A stretch of 64,000 bases of DNA from Palsa-504 sp963808615 (GCA_963808615.1 CAWEGV010000011.1:806001-870000); one strand, 5' to 3'. Counted from the first letter of the stretch, positions 1-9,024 are shown. Program-made: numbers and translations. The notes: generated by a model from the letters alone, not told the origin.

Positions 1-1361
1 TGCGCGGGCCCGAGCAGCCGGGTGCTGGTCGCCAGCATGGACTGCCAGTACGCGATGGCGGCATCGGCCAGCCTGGAGTGTTCCAGGGACAACCCGGCGC
101 GGAACAGCAGCGGATGAGCCTCGGTCTTCCACAGCATCCCGCTGTCGTTGTCCCGCAGCGTGGCGGCGCAGTCGCGCAGCGCCTGTTCGAGCTGCGGTCC
201 GCCGTCACCTTCCGGCCACGTCTCGACCAGCGCATCCGCGGCGGCCAGCACGACCTGCTCGAGGTCGGTCTGGGGCAGCCAGGCGCGCACCGCGGCCTGG
301 ACGCTGGAGTGCATCTGCACGGTGCGCACGGGGCTGGCCGGGTCGATGGTGACCAAGCCCACCGCGGCCAGGTTGTTGATGGCGGCGCGCACCATGTTCT
401 GATCCGCCCCGCCCGCGGTGCTCGGGCGGCCCGCGATGTAGCTGCAGGCGGCCGGGCTGGTCAGCACGGCGCCCGGTATCCCGTGGTAGTCCATCATCGC
501 GGCCAGCACCAGGGTGGGCCAGGCCAGCGCGGCGGGCGGCAGCTCGTGTGCGCACTCGGCGGCGAGGGACCAGGTGGCCAGGACCGGCGCCGACGCGCCG
601 TCCACGCCGGTCATGTGCGTGCGGCGCTCGCTCAGCAGCGAGCGGTACTCGCGGCAGCCCAGCTGGCGGGCGTTGATGACCGCGGTGGCCTGGGCCAGCG
701 CGAGCGGCAGGCCGTCGAGGTCCTCGCCCAGGTCCAGTGCCTCGATCCGCTGGTCGGGATGGTCGGTGAGCCGTGAGCTGAGGTAAGACAGGGCCTCCCG
801 CCGGCTCAGCCCGGACACCGGGATGAGCCGGATGTCCTTGCTCTCGAAGCTCGTGGCAGGCAGCCTGGTGGTGATCAGGATCCGGCCGGACGGGCCGGAT
901 GGCCACAGGCCCTCCAGGTCGGCCAGGTCGGCCAGGTCGTCGATGATCAGCGCCCACGGGCGCTTGGTGTGCGCCAGCCAGGAGACGAAGCGGGCCGCGC
1001 TCGCCTCGGCGCCCTCGCCGGGATTGCTGGCGTCTACCGTGTTGGCCGCCTGGGCGAAGCCGGTGATGACCGACTCGGAGTTGGTGGCGGTCACCCAGAA
1101 CAGGACCTCGACCAGCCGGCCGTTCCACATGGCGTGGGCGAATTCCACGGCGAGCTGAGTCTTTCCTGTGCCGCCCTGGGCCCTGGGCGCCGAGCCGGTC
1201 TCGGCGCCGTGCACCAGCACGACGGTCTCCCCGGGGTACAGGGTGGTGGCCAGGTCCGCCCCGGTTTCGACGCGGGTGTAATAGGTGTCCGAAAGCGGCG
1301 GCACGATCCCGGAGAGCAGTATCCCTGAATGCGTCGGCGTTTCAGGTTGCTGCGCGACCAC
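1..1361 (-). CDS. NB-ARC/TPR STAND-type protein, 3' end cut by the window edge
   Basis: The reading frame is open from a GTG at 1361 to the left edge, so the C-terminus is missing. The start is chosen because the frame is closed by a TGA just upstream and GAGAGG lies 9 bases before the GTG; it also matches the start of the paralogue at 4146. Seen: a P-loop (GGTGKTQ near residue 65), a Walker B-like stretch (WALIIDDL), an ITTR sensor and GLPLALA, the NB-ARC order, then a helical region leading towards TPRs. Such STAND ATPases act as nucleotide-dependent scaffolds or sensors in the cytoplasm; the partner is not indicated. It lies 298 bp downstream of its tandem copy on the same strand. Family assignment is firm, biological role unknown. 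Confidence 0.85.
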   Translation of the reverse strand, partial: MVAQQPETPTHSGILLSGIVPPLSDTYYTRVETGADLATTLYPGETVVLVHGAETGSAPRAQGGTGKTQLAVEFAHAMWNGRLVEVLFWVTATNSESVITGFAQAANTVDASNPGEGAEASAARFVSWLAHTKRPWALIIDDLADLADLEGLWPSGPSGRILITTRLPATSFESKDIRLIPVSGLSRREALSYLSSRLTDHPDQRIEALDLGEDLDGLPLALAQATAVINARQLGCREYRSLLSERRTHMTGVDGASAPVLATWSLAAECAHELPPAALAWPTLVLAAMMDYHGIPGAVLTSPAACSYIAGRPSTAGGADQNMVRAAINNLAAVGLVTIDPASPVRTVQMHSSVQAAVRAWLPQTDLEQVVLAAADALVETWPEGDGGPQLEQALRDCAATLRDNDSGMLWKTEAHPLLFRAGLSLEHSRLADAAIAYWQSMLATSTRLLGPA

Positions 1362-1492
1362 GTTCGCCAGCCTCTCTCGCCTGCTAGGGGGTCCGCGTCA
1401 GGCGGACGCGTGGACACCAGCCCGCACATGCGGCGCAACCAGGCCCGTCGAGCATGATATTAAGGACCTTCGCGGCATGACCCACATAACCC

Positions 1493-1516
1493 ACATATCG
1501 TGAAGTCACGATATGT
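1493..1516. promoter_or_regulatory. Perfect 10-bp inverted repeat in the spacer between the NB-ARC/TPR paralogues
   Basis: ACATATCGTG (1493-1502), a 4-base centre, then CACGATATGT (1507-1516) form a perfect inverted repeat, AT-rich against its surroundings. It lies about 130 bp upstream of the GTG of the downstream paralogue (1361) and about 140 bp past the stop of the upstream one. No T-run follows on either strand, so an operator is more likely than an intrinsic terminator. The function is inference. Confidence 0.5.
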
Positions 1517-1659
1517 AACTGGTAAGCCGTGTCTGTCCCGGCACGGTGCGTGTTACCTCTCCCGCTGGCTGAGTCTAGCCGCTTGCGAGTGGCCGCATCG
1601 GGTTCTTGGCCGGTCTGGCCGGCTTTTAGCGGCTCGTTCCCCGGCCCGGTCCAGCCGCT

Positions 1660-4146
1660 TCATGTCCTGGTGGCGGCGTCGAGGTTACCGCGCACCGCGT
1701 GGGTCATCGGATGGTCCGGGCCAAGGTAGCGCTCGCTGTCGGCTAGAGCGCGCTCGAGCACGGTGATGACCTCCACGAGGCGGCCGTCCGCGTACTGCGC
1801 CGCGGCCAGGCTGGAGCGCGTGGTCAGCGTCTCCAGGTCTCCGGGCCCGAGTACCCGCTCGCAGTCAGCCAGCGCGCGCTCGTAGTGCTGGATGGCGTCA
1901 TTGAGCCGGCCGGCCTGCTGGTAGGCCGAGGCCAGGTTGCAGCGTGCGGTACGGGTATCGGCGTGGTCGGGTCCCTGCACCCGCTCCCGGTCGTACAGGG
2001 TCCGCTCGTAGGCGGGGATCGCCTCACGCAACTGCCCCGCGCTGCGGTAGGCGAAGGCCAGGTTGGCGCGCGCGGTGATCGTGTCCGGGTGGTCGGGTCC
2101 CGCGATCCGCTCCCGGTCCTCCAGGACCCGGCGGTACTGCGCGATCGCGTCCTTCAGCTTCCCGCTGCGGCGGAATGCGGAGGCCAGGCTGGCGCGCGCC
2201 GCGATGGCATCGGGATGATCCCGCCCGCCGATCGCCTCGTGATCAGCCAGCAGGCTCTTGTACTGCTCGATCGCCTCCCTGGCCTGTCCGTTGGCCAGGA
2301 ACGCGTCGGCCAGGCTGTCCCGCGCGGCCAGCGTGCTCCGGTGCCGCGCGCCGAGAAGCCGTTGTGAGTCGGCGGCCAGCATCCGGTAGGCGGCGAGCGA
2401 TTCCTTGTTCAGGCCGGCCGCCTGGTATGCGTCGGCCAGGCCGGTCCGCGCGGTCAGGGTGATCGGATGTGCGAGACCGAGCTGCCGGCTGGATTCAGCG
2501 ACCGCCTGCTCATAGAGCGCCATCGCCTCGGCCGGGCGCCCGGCGCTGAAGTAAGCGTGGGCCAGCCGCGTACGTGCCGTCATCGTGTCGGGGTGGTCCG
2601 GACCGGAATTCCTTTCCCGGTCGGTGAGGGCGTTCTGGAACGCCGCGATGGCGTCACCGAAGCGGCCGGCCGATTCGTAGGCGAACGCGAGCCTGTCCCT
2701 GGCCGCCACCGTGTCGGCGTGCGCGGACCCGAGCCGCCGGGTGCAGGCGGTCACCATGGACTGCCAGTACGCGATCGCGGACTCGGCGAGCCTGCCGTCC
2801 TCCAGGCTCCGGCCCGCCTTGAACAACACGGGATGGGCTTCCGGCTGCCACAGCGCATTCTGAGCAGCGTGGGTGGTCTCGTCTTCGGCCGCGCGCAGGC
2901 TGGCCGCGCAGTCGCGGAAGGCCTGGTCGAGCTGCGCCGCGGCCCCCCAGGCCCGGCCGCCGGATTCCGGCCAGGTCTGCACCAGGGCGTCCGCGGCGGC
3001 GATCATGACCTGCTCCAGGTCGGCTGGTGGCAGGTAGGCCCGCACGGCGGCCTGCACGCTCGGGTGCATCCGCACGGTGCGGACCGGGTTCGCGGGGTCG
3101 ATGCTGACCAGGCTGACCCGGGCCAGGTTGGTGATGGCCGCCCGGACCACGTTCTGATCCGCCCCTGCGCTGCCCGGCCCTCCCGCGATGTAGCTGCACA
3201 CCGCCGGGCTGGTGAGCACGGCATCGGGGATCCCGTGCGGATCGAGCATGGCGGCCAGGGCCAGGGCCGGCCAGGCCAGTCCCGCTGGCGTGAGCTCGTG
3301 CGCGCGTTCGACGGCCAGCGACCAGGTGGCCAGGACCGCCGGCGATACCCCCTCGACCGTGACGCCGGACATGTGCCTACGCCGCTCGCTGAGCTGCGTG
3401 CGGTACTCCCGGCAGCTCAGCCCGCTCACGTTCAGCACGGCGGCCGCCTGGGCCAGGCCGAGCGGCAGACCGTCGAGGTCCCCGCCCAGGTCGAGAGCCT
3501 CGATTCGCCGGTCTGGATCGTCGGTGAGCCTGGAGCTGAGGTAGGACAGCGCCTCGCGGCGGCTGAACCCGCCGACCGGGACGATCCTGAGGCCGCGTGC
3601 CGCTGCCGTGGTCAGTGCTGTCCCAGAGGTGAAGGCATCACCCGGCTGCCGGGTCGTGATGACCACCTGGCCGGCCGGGCCCGTCGGCCACAGGCCCTCC
3701 AGATCGGCCAGGTCAGCGACATCGTCGACCACTAGTGCCCACGGGCGCTCGGTGTGCGCCAGCCAGGCGACGAAACGTGCCGCGTCGGCCTCGGCGGTCG
3801 CATCCTCCTCGCTCGTGCCGATCATGCTCGCCGCCTGCGCGAACCCGGTGATCACCGCCTCTCGGCTGGTCGCGGTGACCCAGACGAGCACCTGGACGGC
3901 ACGGGCCATGCGCAGGCCATGCATGAACTCCGCGGCGAGTTGCGTCTTGCCGGTGCCGCCCTGGGCGGCGGGCGCCGACGCCGTCTCCTCGCCATGGGTC
4001 AGCACCACGGTCTCGCCGGGGAACAGGCCGGATTTCAGGTCGATCCCGGTTTCGCCACGCTGGAAGTAAGGGTCCGTGAGCGGAGGGATGATGCCTGACC
4101 AGCCGATCTCGGAAGGCGGTGGCGTTCCGGCGCGCTGCGCGACCAC
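1660..4146 (-). CDS. NB-ARC domain and tetratricopeptide repeat protein (828 aa)
   Basis: STAND-class ATPase with a C-terminal TPR scaffold, probably cytoplasmic. The start is GTG at 4146, preceded by GGAGGG with 7-base spacing; an upstream in-frame ATG at 4206 has no such site and adds a weak leader. Seen: P-loop GGTGKT (residues 63-68), Walker B-like ALVVDDV (137-143), VVITTR (161-166), GLPLGLA (226-232), a helical linker (about 240-470) and eight 42-residue TPRs plus a partial ninth (471-828), each with the GPDHPDT-x2-AR-x2-LA-x-AY-x2-AGR pattern. There is no recognisable effector domain at either end, so this is a sensor or scaffold rather than a complete NLR-like defence protein. It is the longer complete member of a tandem pair with the gene at 1-1361. 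Confidence 0.92.
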   Translation of the reverse strand: MVAQRAGTPPPSEIGWSGIIPPLTDPYFQRGETGIDLKSGLFPGETVVLTHGEETASAPAAQGGTGKTQLAAEFMHGLRMARAVQVLVWVTATSREAVITGFAQAASMIGTSEEDATAEADAARFVAWLAHTERPWALVVDDVADLADLEGLWPTGPAGQVVITTRQPGDAFTSGTALTTAAARGLRIVPVGGFSRREALSYLSSRLTDDPDRRIEALDLGGDLDGLPLGLAQAAAVLNVSGLSCREYRTQLSERRRHMSGVTVEGVSPAVLATWSLAVERAHELTPAGLAWPALALAAMLDPHGIPDAVLTSPAVCSYIAGGPGSAGADQNVVRAAITNLARVSLVSIDPANPVRTVRMHPSVQAAVRAYLPPADLEQVMIAAADALVQTWPESGGRAWGAAAQLDQAFRDCAASLRAAEDETTHAAQNALWQPEAHPVLFKAGRSLEDGRLAESAIAYWQSMVTACTRRLGSAHADTVAARDRLAFAYESAGRFGDAIAAFQNALTDRERNSGPDHPDTMTARTRLAHAYFSAGRPAEAMALYEQAVAESSRQLGLAHPITLTARTGLADAYQAAGLNKESLAAYRMLAADSQRLLGARHRSTLAARDSLADAFLANGQAREAIEQYKSLLADHEAIGGRDHPDAIAARASLASAFRRSGKLKDAIAQYRRVLEDRERIAGPDHPDTITARANLAFAYRSAGQLREAIPAYERTLYDRERVQGPDHADTRTARCNLASAYQQAGRLNDAIQHYERALADCERVLGPGDLETLTTRSSLAAAQYADGRLVEVITVLERALADSERYLGPDHPMTHAVRGNLDAATRT
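1663..2736 (-). repeat. Tandem 126-bp coding repeats (TPR units)
   Basis: Eight consecutive 42-codon units, plus a half unit, encode the TPRs of the NB-ARC protein. The units differ enough from each other to be old, with no identical neighbours. The same kind of array presumably continues beyond the left edge in the paralogue. Confidence 0.8.
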
Positions 4147-4734
4147 GTTGACAGCCCTCCTGCCATGCCTCGGGGCCGGTAGGTAACACCGCCCGGCCGC
4201 TGCCAAAATCCTCTAGGCGCGGGCAGCCGCTATCCGGATACCCGTCCGCGACCACGCGCGACCCGCACGTCGGCTTCACATGGCACCCGCTGAGTCCGCG
4301 AGGTCGCCGCGGGCCACCCTCCCGCACGTGCAGGTACAAGGCATGCTAGTGGTGATTCCGGTGCCTGGCCATATGTTGTGAAAAGTTGAGGATAAAGGCG
4401 CGAATGGGGCGTACGAAAGGCAATGAATCCGGGTTTCCAGCCGGGTAAAAAATGTATGCTCTTATACCAATGACATTCAGCGTTGCATCAGGAAGGCCGA
4501 CGCGGTGATGATCCGTGGCGGCAAAGCTGCTCATCGTGGTCCTCCCGCGGTGCCCTGCCTGACGCCGCGCCCGCATACCGGAGCGCCCTTCCGCGCGCAC
4601 CAGGTCTCGCGCGGACCACGAGCACGTGTCTGTTCATTACGAGATTGAAACCGTATGTTTACCCCAGAAGTGCAAAGATCGTAGGCCGGATAGCATCCCA
4701 ACCCAAGCCCCTGGAATGGTAGGTGAGTGGCGAG
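4147..4734. other. Intergenic region with an AT-richer core
   Basis: About 590 bp without a convincing gene. Bases 4370-4480 and 4620-4690 are clearly AT-richer than the surroundings, which fits promoter regions: one for the NB-ARC genes leftwards, one for the permease rightwards. Short open frames here have no ribosome binding site and no family resemblance. I compared the sequence with purine and cyclic-di-GMP riboswitch consensus elements from memory and saw no match. Confidence 0.4.
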
Positions 4735-6198
4735 ATGGTCGCGGGCAGGCATGGCAGGACGCGCACGCTGGAGGAGGTGCCGCAGGAGTACGCCGCGTTC
4801 AAGATCGAGCAGCGCGGCATCGACCTGATCCCCGACGCCGAGCGCGAGATGCGGCCGTCAGGACTGTTCTGGCTGTGGTCCGGCGCGGTGTTCAACGTTG
4901 AGTTCTTCTTTTACGGCACGCTGATTATGTTCTTCGGCCTGTCGGTCCCGCAGGCGGTCGCCGTGATCTTGATCGGCAACCTGTTCTACGCGTTTCTCGG
5001 GCTCGCGAGCCTGCAGGGCCCGCAGACGGGCACCACCGCGTTCATGGTCAGCCGGGCGCCGTTCGGCCAGAACGGGAACCGGATGGTGGCGCTGTTCAAC
5101 TGGATCACCCAGGTCGGCTTCGAGATCGAAGGCATCTACTTCGTCGTCGCCACCGTCATCCTGCTGTTCTCCCTGCACGGCACCACGCTCAACACTGCGG
5201 CCAGGATCGTGGTGATCATCATCGCCGCCCTCGTCCAGATGATCGTGCCGCTGCTGGGTCACGCCACGATCAGCAAGGTGCTGCGCTGGCTGGCCTACGT
5301 GTTCATCGTGTTCTTCGCCGTGCTGGCCGGGTTCACCTTCAACAAGCTGCACCTGTCCACGTTCCACGTCAAGCCGGTGTCGTTCGCGGTGTGGACCACC
5401 GCGCTGGTGGTGATCATCTCGGTGGGCGGCCTGGGCTGGACCGAGAACGGCAACGACTACTCGCGGTACCTGCCGCGCACCACCCCGATGTCCCGGACCT
5501 TCTGGGCCGCCACGCTGGGCGGTGCGATCCCGTCGATCCTGCTGGAACTCCTCGGCGTGTTCGCCTTCACCATCACGAGCAAGACGGTGGGAATCGCGCA
5601 GATCGGGGTGCCGCAGACGTTCCCGAGCTGGTTCGTGACCCCGTTCCTGATCTTCGCCATCTTCCAGCTGCTCGCGATCAACACCATCGACATGTACTCC
5701 TCCGGCGTCACCCTGCAGGCGCTGGGCGTGCCGGTCCGGCGGTGGGGCGCGGTCATCATCGACACCGTGGTGTGCGCGGTCATCACCGGGATCATCTTGT
5801 TCCACGGCAACTTCTACAAGGACTTCTCCGGGTTCCTGCTCTACATCGTGGTCTGGCTGGCGCCCTGGTTCGCCATCCTCATCACCGACTGGCTGCTGCG
5901 CCGCCGCAGATACGATCCGCTGTCGCTGCGATCGGCCCGGGACGGGATTTACTGGCGCAACGGCGGCATCCACTGGCCGGCCGTCATCGCCCAGGTGGTC
6001 GGCATGGTCGCCGCGCTGATGTGGATCAACGCGCTGGGCGACTTCCCGTCCTACCTCGGCCCGATCTCCAACCACTTCCCCGGCCTGTCCGGCGCGGACT
6101 TCAGCTGGGCGATCGGCATCGTGGTGGCCTCCCTGCTCTACTGGATACTGGCCGGCCGCAGCGTCCGGCGGGAGGGCGACCAGACCGTCCGCGCATGA
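4735..6198 (+). CDS. NCS1-family nucleobase permease (purine/cytosine/uracil/allantoin type)
   Basis: Integral membrane symporter for a nucleobase-like substrate, 487 aa. I chose ATG 4735 because AGGTGA (4721-4726) sits 8 bases upstream; an in-frame GTG at 4723 lies inside that site. Seen: a hydrophilic N-terminus of about 45 residues, then about 12 hydrophobic segments, with the family-typical stretch around LQGPQTGT and SRAPFGQNGNR in the first third and GLGWTENGNDYSRYLP in the middle. It is followed after 87 bp by a purine-type deaminase on the same strand, so uptake coupled to deamination is the natural reading. The exact substrate cannot be read from sequence. Confidence 0.9.
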   Translation: MVAGRHGRTRTLEEVPQEYAAFKIEQRGIDLIPDAEREMRPSGLFWLWSGAVFNVEFFFYGTLIMFFGLSVPQAVAVILIGNLFYAFLGLASLQGPQTGTTAFMVSRAPFGQNGNRMVALFNWITQVGFEIEGIYFVVATVILLFSLHGTTLNTAARIVVIIIAALVQMIVPLLGHATISKVLRWLAYVFIVFFAVLAGFTFNKLHLSTFHVKPVSFAVWTTALVVIISVGGLGWTENGNDYSRYLPRTTPMSRTFWAATLGGAIPSILLELLGVFAFTITSKTVGIAQIGVPQTFPSWFVTPFLIFAIFQLLAINTIDMYSSGVTLQALGVPVRRWGAVIIDTVVCAVITGIILFHGNFYKDFSGFLLYIVVWLAPWFAILITDWLLRRRRYDPLSLRSARDGIYWRNGGIHWPAVIAQVVGMVAALMWINALGDFPSYLGPISNHFPGLSGADFSWAIGIVVASLLYWILAGRSVRREGDQTVRA

Positions 6199-6285
6199 CG
6201 TCAGCATCGCAGGCTGGGGCCGGACCTGAGCACCCGGTCGGCTCCAGCCCCGGGACGCGACGAACAGGACGGAGCCGCACCAGGC

Positions 6286-7296
6286 ATGAGCGATATCGCC
6301 GCCTTCATCGACCAGATGCCCAAGGCGGAACTACACCTGCATATCGAGGGCACCCTGGAACCTGAGCTCAAGTTCGAGCTCGCGGCGCGCAACGGCGTCA
6401 GCCTGCCCTACTCCTCCGCTGCCGACATGCGGGCCGCGTATACCTTCCGTGACCTCACGTCCTTCCTGGCCGCGTACTACGAGGGCATGTCGGTCCTGCG
6501 CGGCGAACAGGACTTCTATGACCTCGCCATGGCCTACTTCCGCAAGGCCGCCGCCCAGCACGTGGTCTACGCCGAGGTCTTCTTCGACCCGCAGGCGCAC
6601 ACCAGCCGCGGGATCGGTTTCGAGGAGGTCATCGGCGGGTTGCACCGGGCCCGGCTGGACGCCCAGGCCGGGCTGGGCCTGCGCGCCCAGCTCATCATGT
6701 GCTTCCTGCGGGACATGTCCGCGGATTCGGCGATGAGCACGCTTGAGCACTCCTTGCCGCATCGCGACAAGATCATCGGGGTGGGCCTGGACTCGGACGA
6801 GCGGGACAACCCCCCGGTGAAGTTCAAGCAGGTCTTCGACCGGGCCCGCGGCGAGGGTTACCGCCTCACCATGCACTGCGACGTCGACCAGGCCGACTCC
6901 GTCGGCCACATCTGGCAGTGCCTGGACGATATCGGGGTGGAGCGGGTCGACCACGGCGTCAACTGCGTCGAGGACGACGCGCTCATGGCGCGGCTGGGCC
7001 GCGACGGCATCGGGCTGACGGTATGCCCGGTCTCCAACCGCTGTGTGACCGACGGCCTGAAGGCAGCCGAGCTCAAGGTCATGCTCGACCGGTCCTTGCG
7101 GGCCACCGTGAACTCCGACGATCCGGCCTACTTCGGCGCCTACGTGTCGGAGAACCTGACCGCCGTGCAGCAAGCGGTCGGTCTGACCACGGCCGAGCTG
7201 GCCCGGCTGGCCCGCAACTCCTTCGAGATCGCCTGGCTCGGCCCGGCGGACCGGGACAGGTACCTGCGCGACCTTGACGCGTACGTGCTCGGCTAG
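6286..7296 (+). CDS. Adenosine/adenine deaminase-family amidohydrolase with altered HAGE motif
   Basis: Cytoplasmic TIM-barrel metal hydrolase of 336 aa, normal length for the family. Seen: KAELHLHIEG with metal ligands H17 and H19, YAEVFFDPQAH (96-106), GVGLDSDERDNPP (167-178; adenine deaminases carry a GLDSSE-GNPP-like element here), H198, RVDHG with H224, CPVSN (248-252) and NSDDPAYF (277-284). The HAGE signature, whose Glu is the proton shuttle, reads HCDV at 198-201 followed by DQ. The metal ligands are kept, so it is probably an enzyme, but the substrate may not be adenosine or adenine. It pairs with the NCS1 permease upstream, and its stop overlaps the convergent gene's stop. Confidence 0.85.
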   Translation: MSDIAAFIDQMPKAELHLHIEGTLEPELKFELAARNGVSLPYSSAADMRAAYTFRDLTSFLAAYYEGMSVLRGEQDFYDLAMAYFRKAAAQHVVYAEVFFDPQAHTSRGIGFEEVIGGLHRARLDAQAGLGLRAQLIMCFLRDMSADSAMSTLEHSLPHRDKIIGVGLDSDERDNPPVKFKQVFDRARGEGYRLTMHCDVDQADSVGHIWQCLDDIGVERVDHGVNCVEDDALMARLGRDGIGLTVCPVSNRCVTDGLKAAELKVMLDRSLRATVNSDDPAYFGAYVSENLTAVQQAVGLTTAELARLARNSFEIAWLGPADRDRYLRDLDAYVLG

Positions 7297-7661
7297 CCGC
7301 CTGCCATCGCGCCGACGATGAGGAACGGCTCGGTGCCCGCGATCACCGCGGCCGGGAGCGGGACGTCAGGCGGCTCGTTGGACAGGTCCTGTGCGCAGGC
7401 GTAGAACCGGACGAACGCACGGCGCCGCCCCGTCGCGTGATCGCGGATGGTGCCGCGCAGCACCGGGTAGGCGGACTCGAGGGCATCGAGCAGTGCCTGC
7501 CGCGTGATGCCATCACGCTCGCCGCCCACGCGCAGCGCGACCTCGCCCTTGACCCGGGCCAGGTTCTTCAGGTGTGCGGGCAGGACGACCCGGACCGTCG
7601 CCACGGCCGTTCCCGGCGGACCACCGCGGTCCGCCGGGAGATCGGGCTGGGCCGGGCTCAC
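7293..7661 (-). CDS. MoaD/ThiS-family small beta-grasp protein
   Basis: Small ubiquitin-like sulfur-carrier-type protein (about 100-122 aa) ending in VGAMAGG; the terminal Gly-Gly is what MoaD/ThiS proteins use for adenylation and thiocarboxylation. The start is the GTG at 7661, which overlaps the TGA of the upstream beta-propeller gene (GTGA), suggesting translational coupling; an internal GTG before ATVRVVLP is an alternative. The body fits the family: VRVVLPAHLKNLARV at the first strand and ALESAYPVLRGTIRD. No moa, moe or thi gene is nearby, so a role outside molybdopterin synthesis, linked to the propeller protein, is plausible. Its stop overlaps the stop of the convergent deaminase. Confidence 0.85.
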   Translation of the reverse strand: MSPAQPDLPADRGGPPGTAVATVRVVLPAHLKNLARVKGEVALRVGGERDGITRQALLDALESAYPVLRGTIRDHATGRRRAFVRFYACAQDLSNEPPDVPLPAAVIAGTEPFLIVGAMAGG

Positions 7662-8776
7662 GGGAGGGTCTGGACCTCGACGGAAAGCACGGCCGGCAGG
7701 TCGCGGACGATGGGCTCCCAGGTGTCGCCCGCGTCGGCCGACCCGTAGACCTGCCCGCCCGTGGTGCCGAAGTACACCCCGCACTCCTCCAGCGAGTCGA
7801 CCGCCATCGCGTCACGGTACACGTTGACGTAACAGTTCTCCTGGGGCAGGCCGCGGGTGAGCGGCTCCCACTCGTTCCCGCCGCTGCGGCTGCGGTACAC
7901 CCGCAGCCTGCCGTCCGGCGGGTAGTGCAGCGAGTCACTGGTGATCGGCACCACGTAGATGGTGTCGGGCTCATGGGCGTGCACGCCGATCGGGAAGCCG
8001 AAGTCGCTGGGCAGGTCGCCGCTGACCTCCTGCCATGTCTCGCCCGCGTCGTCGCTGCGCATCACGTCCCAGTGCTTCTGCATGAACAGCGTGTCCGGCC
8101 GAGCCGGATGCATCTCGACGTGATGCACGCAGAACCCGACCTCGGGCTCATCCTCGGGCAGGGTGCCCTCCGAATGCAGGCCGCGGTTGACGGGCCGCCA
8201 TGTCTGCCCGTCGTCGTCGCTGCGGAACGTGCCCGCCGCGGAGATGGCGGTGAACATGCGCCCGGCGTGCACCGGGTCCAGGATGATCGTGTGCAGGCAC
8301 ATGCCCCCGGCGCCGGGCTGCCATCCGGGGCCTGAGTCGTGCGTGCGCAGCCCGGTCAGTTCGGTCCAGGTCGCCCCGCCGTCGCTGGTCTTGAACAGCG
8401 CTGCGTCCTCCACGCCGGCGTACGCCACGTCCGGGTCGGCCGGGGACGGCTCCAGGTGCCAGACTCGCTTGAACTCCCAGGGCCGCGGGGTGCCGTCGTA
8501 CCACAGGTGGGTGCCGGGCTCGGTCGCGTAGCCGAAATCGTTCCCGACCGGCTGCCAGGTGGCGCCGCCGTCGTCGGAGCGCTGGATCAGCTGCCCGAAC
8601 CAGCCCGTGTTCTGCGAGGCGTAGATCCGGTCCGGGTCGGCGGGCGACCCCTTGAGGTGGTAGATCTCCCAGCCGCCGAAGTGCGGGCCGCTCACGTCCC
8701 ACTTGCTGCGGTTCCCGTCTGAGGTCAGGATGAACGCTCCCTTGCGTGTCCCGGCCAGTACTCGTACGCGTGTCAT
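7658..8776 (-). CDS. BNR/Asp-box beta-propeller protein (sialidase-like fold)
   Basis: 372-aa protein built of propeller blades with at least five Asp-box turns: SDDGGATW, SDGGATW, DDDGQTW, DDAGETW and ADAGDTW. There is no signal peptide or membrane segment, so it looks cytoplasmic. Sialidase catalytic residues (an RIP motif and Tyr/Glu pair) are not evident, so this is a VPS10/BNR-like binding scaffold rather than a proven glycosidase. ATG 8776 begins MTRVRVLAGTRKGAF, typical of this group. Its last codon overlaps the start of the MoaD-like gene, making a two-gene unit; what the pair does is unknown. Confidence 0.88.
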   Translation of the reverse strand: MTRVRVLAGTRKGAFILTSDGNRSKWDVSGPHFGGWEIYHLKGSPADPDRIYASQNTGWFGQLIQRSDDGGATWQPVGNDFGYATEPGTHLWYDGTPRPWEFKRVWHLEPSPADPDVAYAGVEDAALFKTSDGGATWTELTGLRTHDSGPGWQPGAGGMCLHTIILDPVHAGRMFTAISAAGTFRSDDDGQTWRPVNRGLHSEGTLPEDEPEVGFCVHHVEMHPARPDTLFMQKHWDVMRSDDAGETWQEVSGDLPSDFGFPIGVHAHEPDTIYVVPITSDSLHYPPDGRLRVYRSRSGGNEWEPLTRGLPQENCYVNVYRDAMAVDSLEECGVYFGTTGGQVYGSADAGDTWEPIVRDLPAVLSVEVQTLP

Positions 8777-9024
8777 CTGCGGTCACAGCGGCCAGCTCCC
8801 CGCCCAGGCCGGGAGACGCCGCCGCTTCACCTCCCAAGGATGTCGATCGTAGCCGATAGTATATTCGTGAATTGTAGAACCGCCTGCCCGCCACGCCTGC
8901 CTGAAGGCAGTGCTGCTTGACCAGTACCGCCGCCCCAGGCGCGCAGGGCGCGGCACGCCTGCTCCTTCCGACGTTACGACGAATCCCGGCCAGGAAAGTC
9001 ATCGTCGGCGGTTTTCCGGCTCGG

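Noticed and set aside
4346..4600. Minus-strand frame of 84 codons in the AT-richer gap before the permease
   Set aside because: No ribosome binding site, no family resemblance, and composition fits promoter DNA rather than coding sequence.
4600..4720. Possible purine riboswitch upstream of the base permease
   Set aside because: The conserved loop sequences of the purine riboswitch are not present, and no clear three-helix junction can be drawn.
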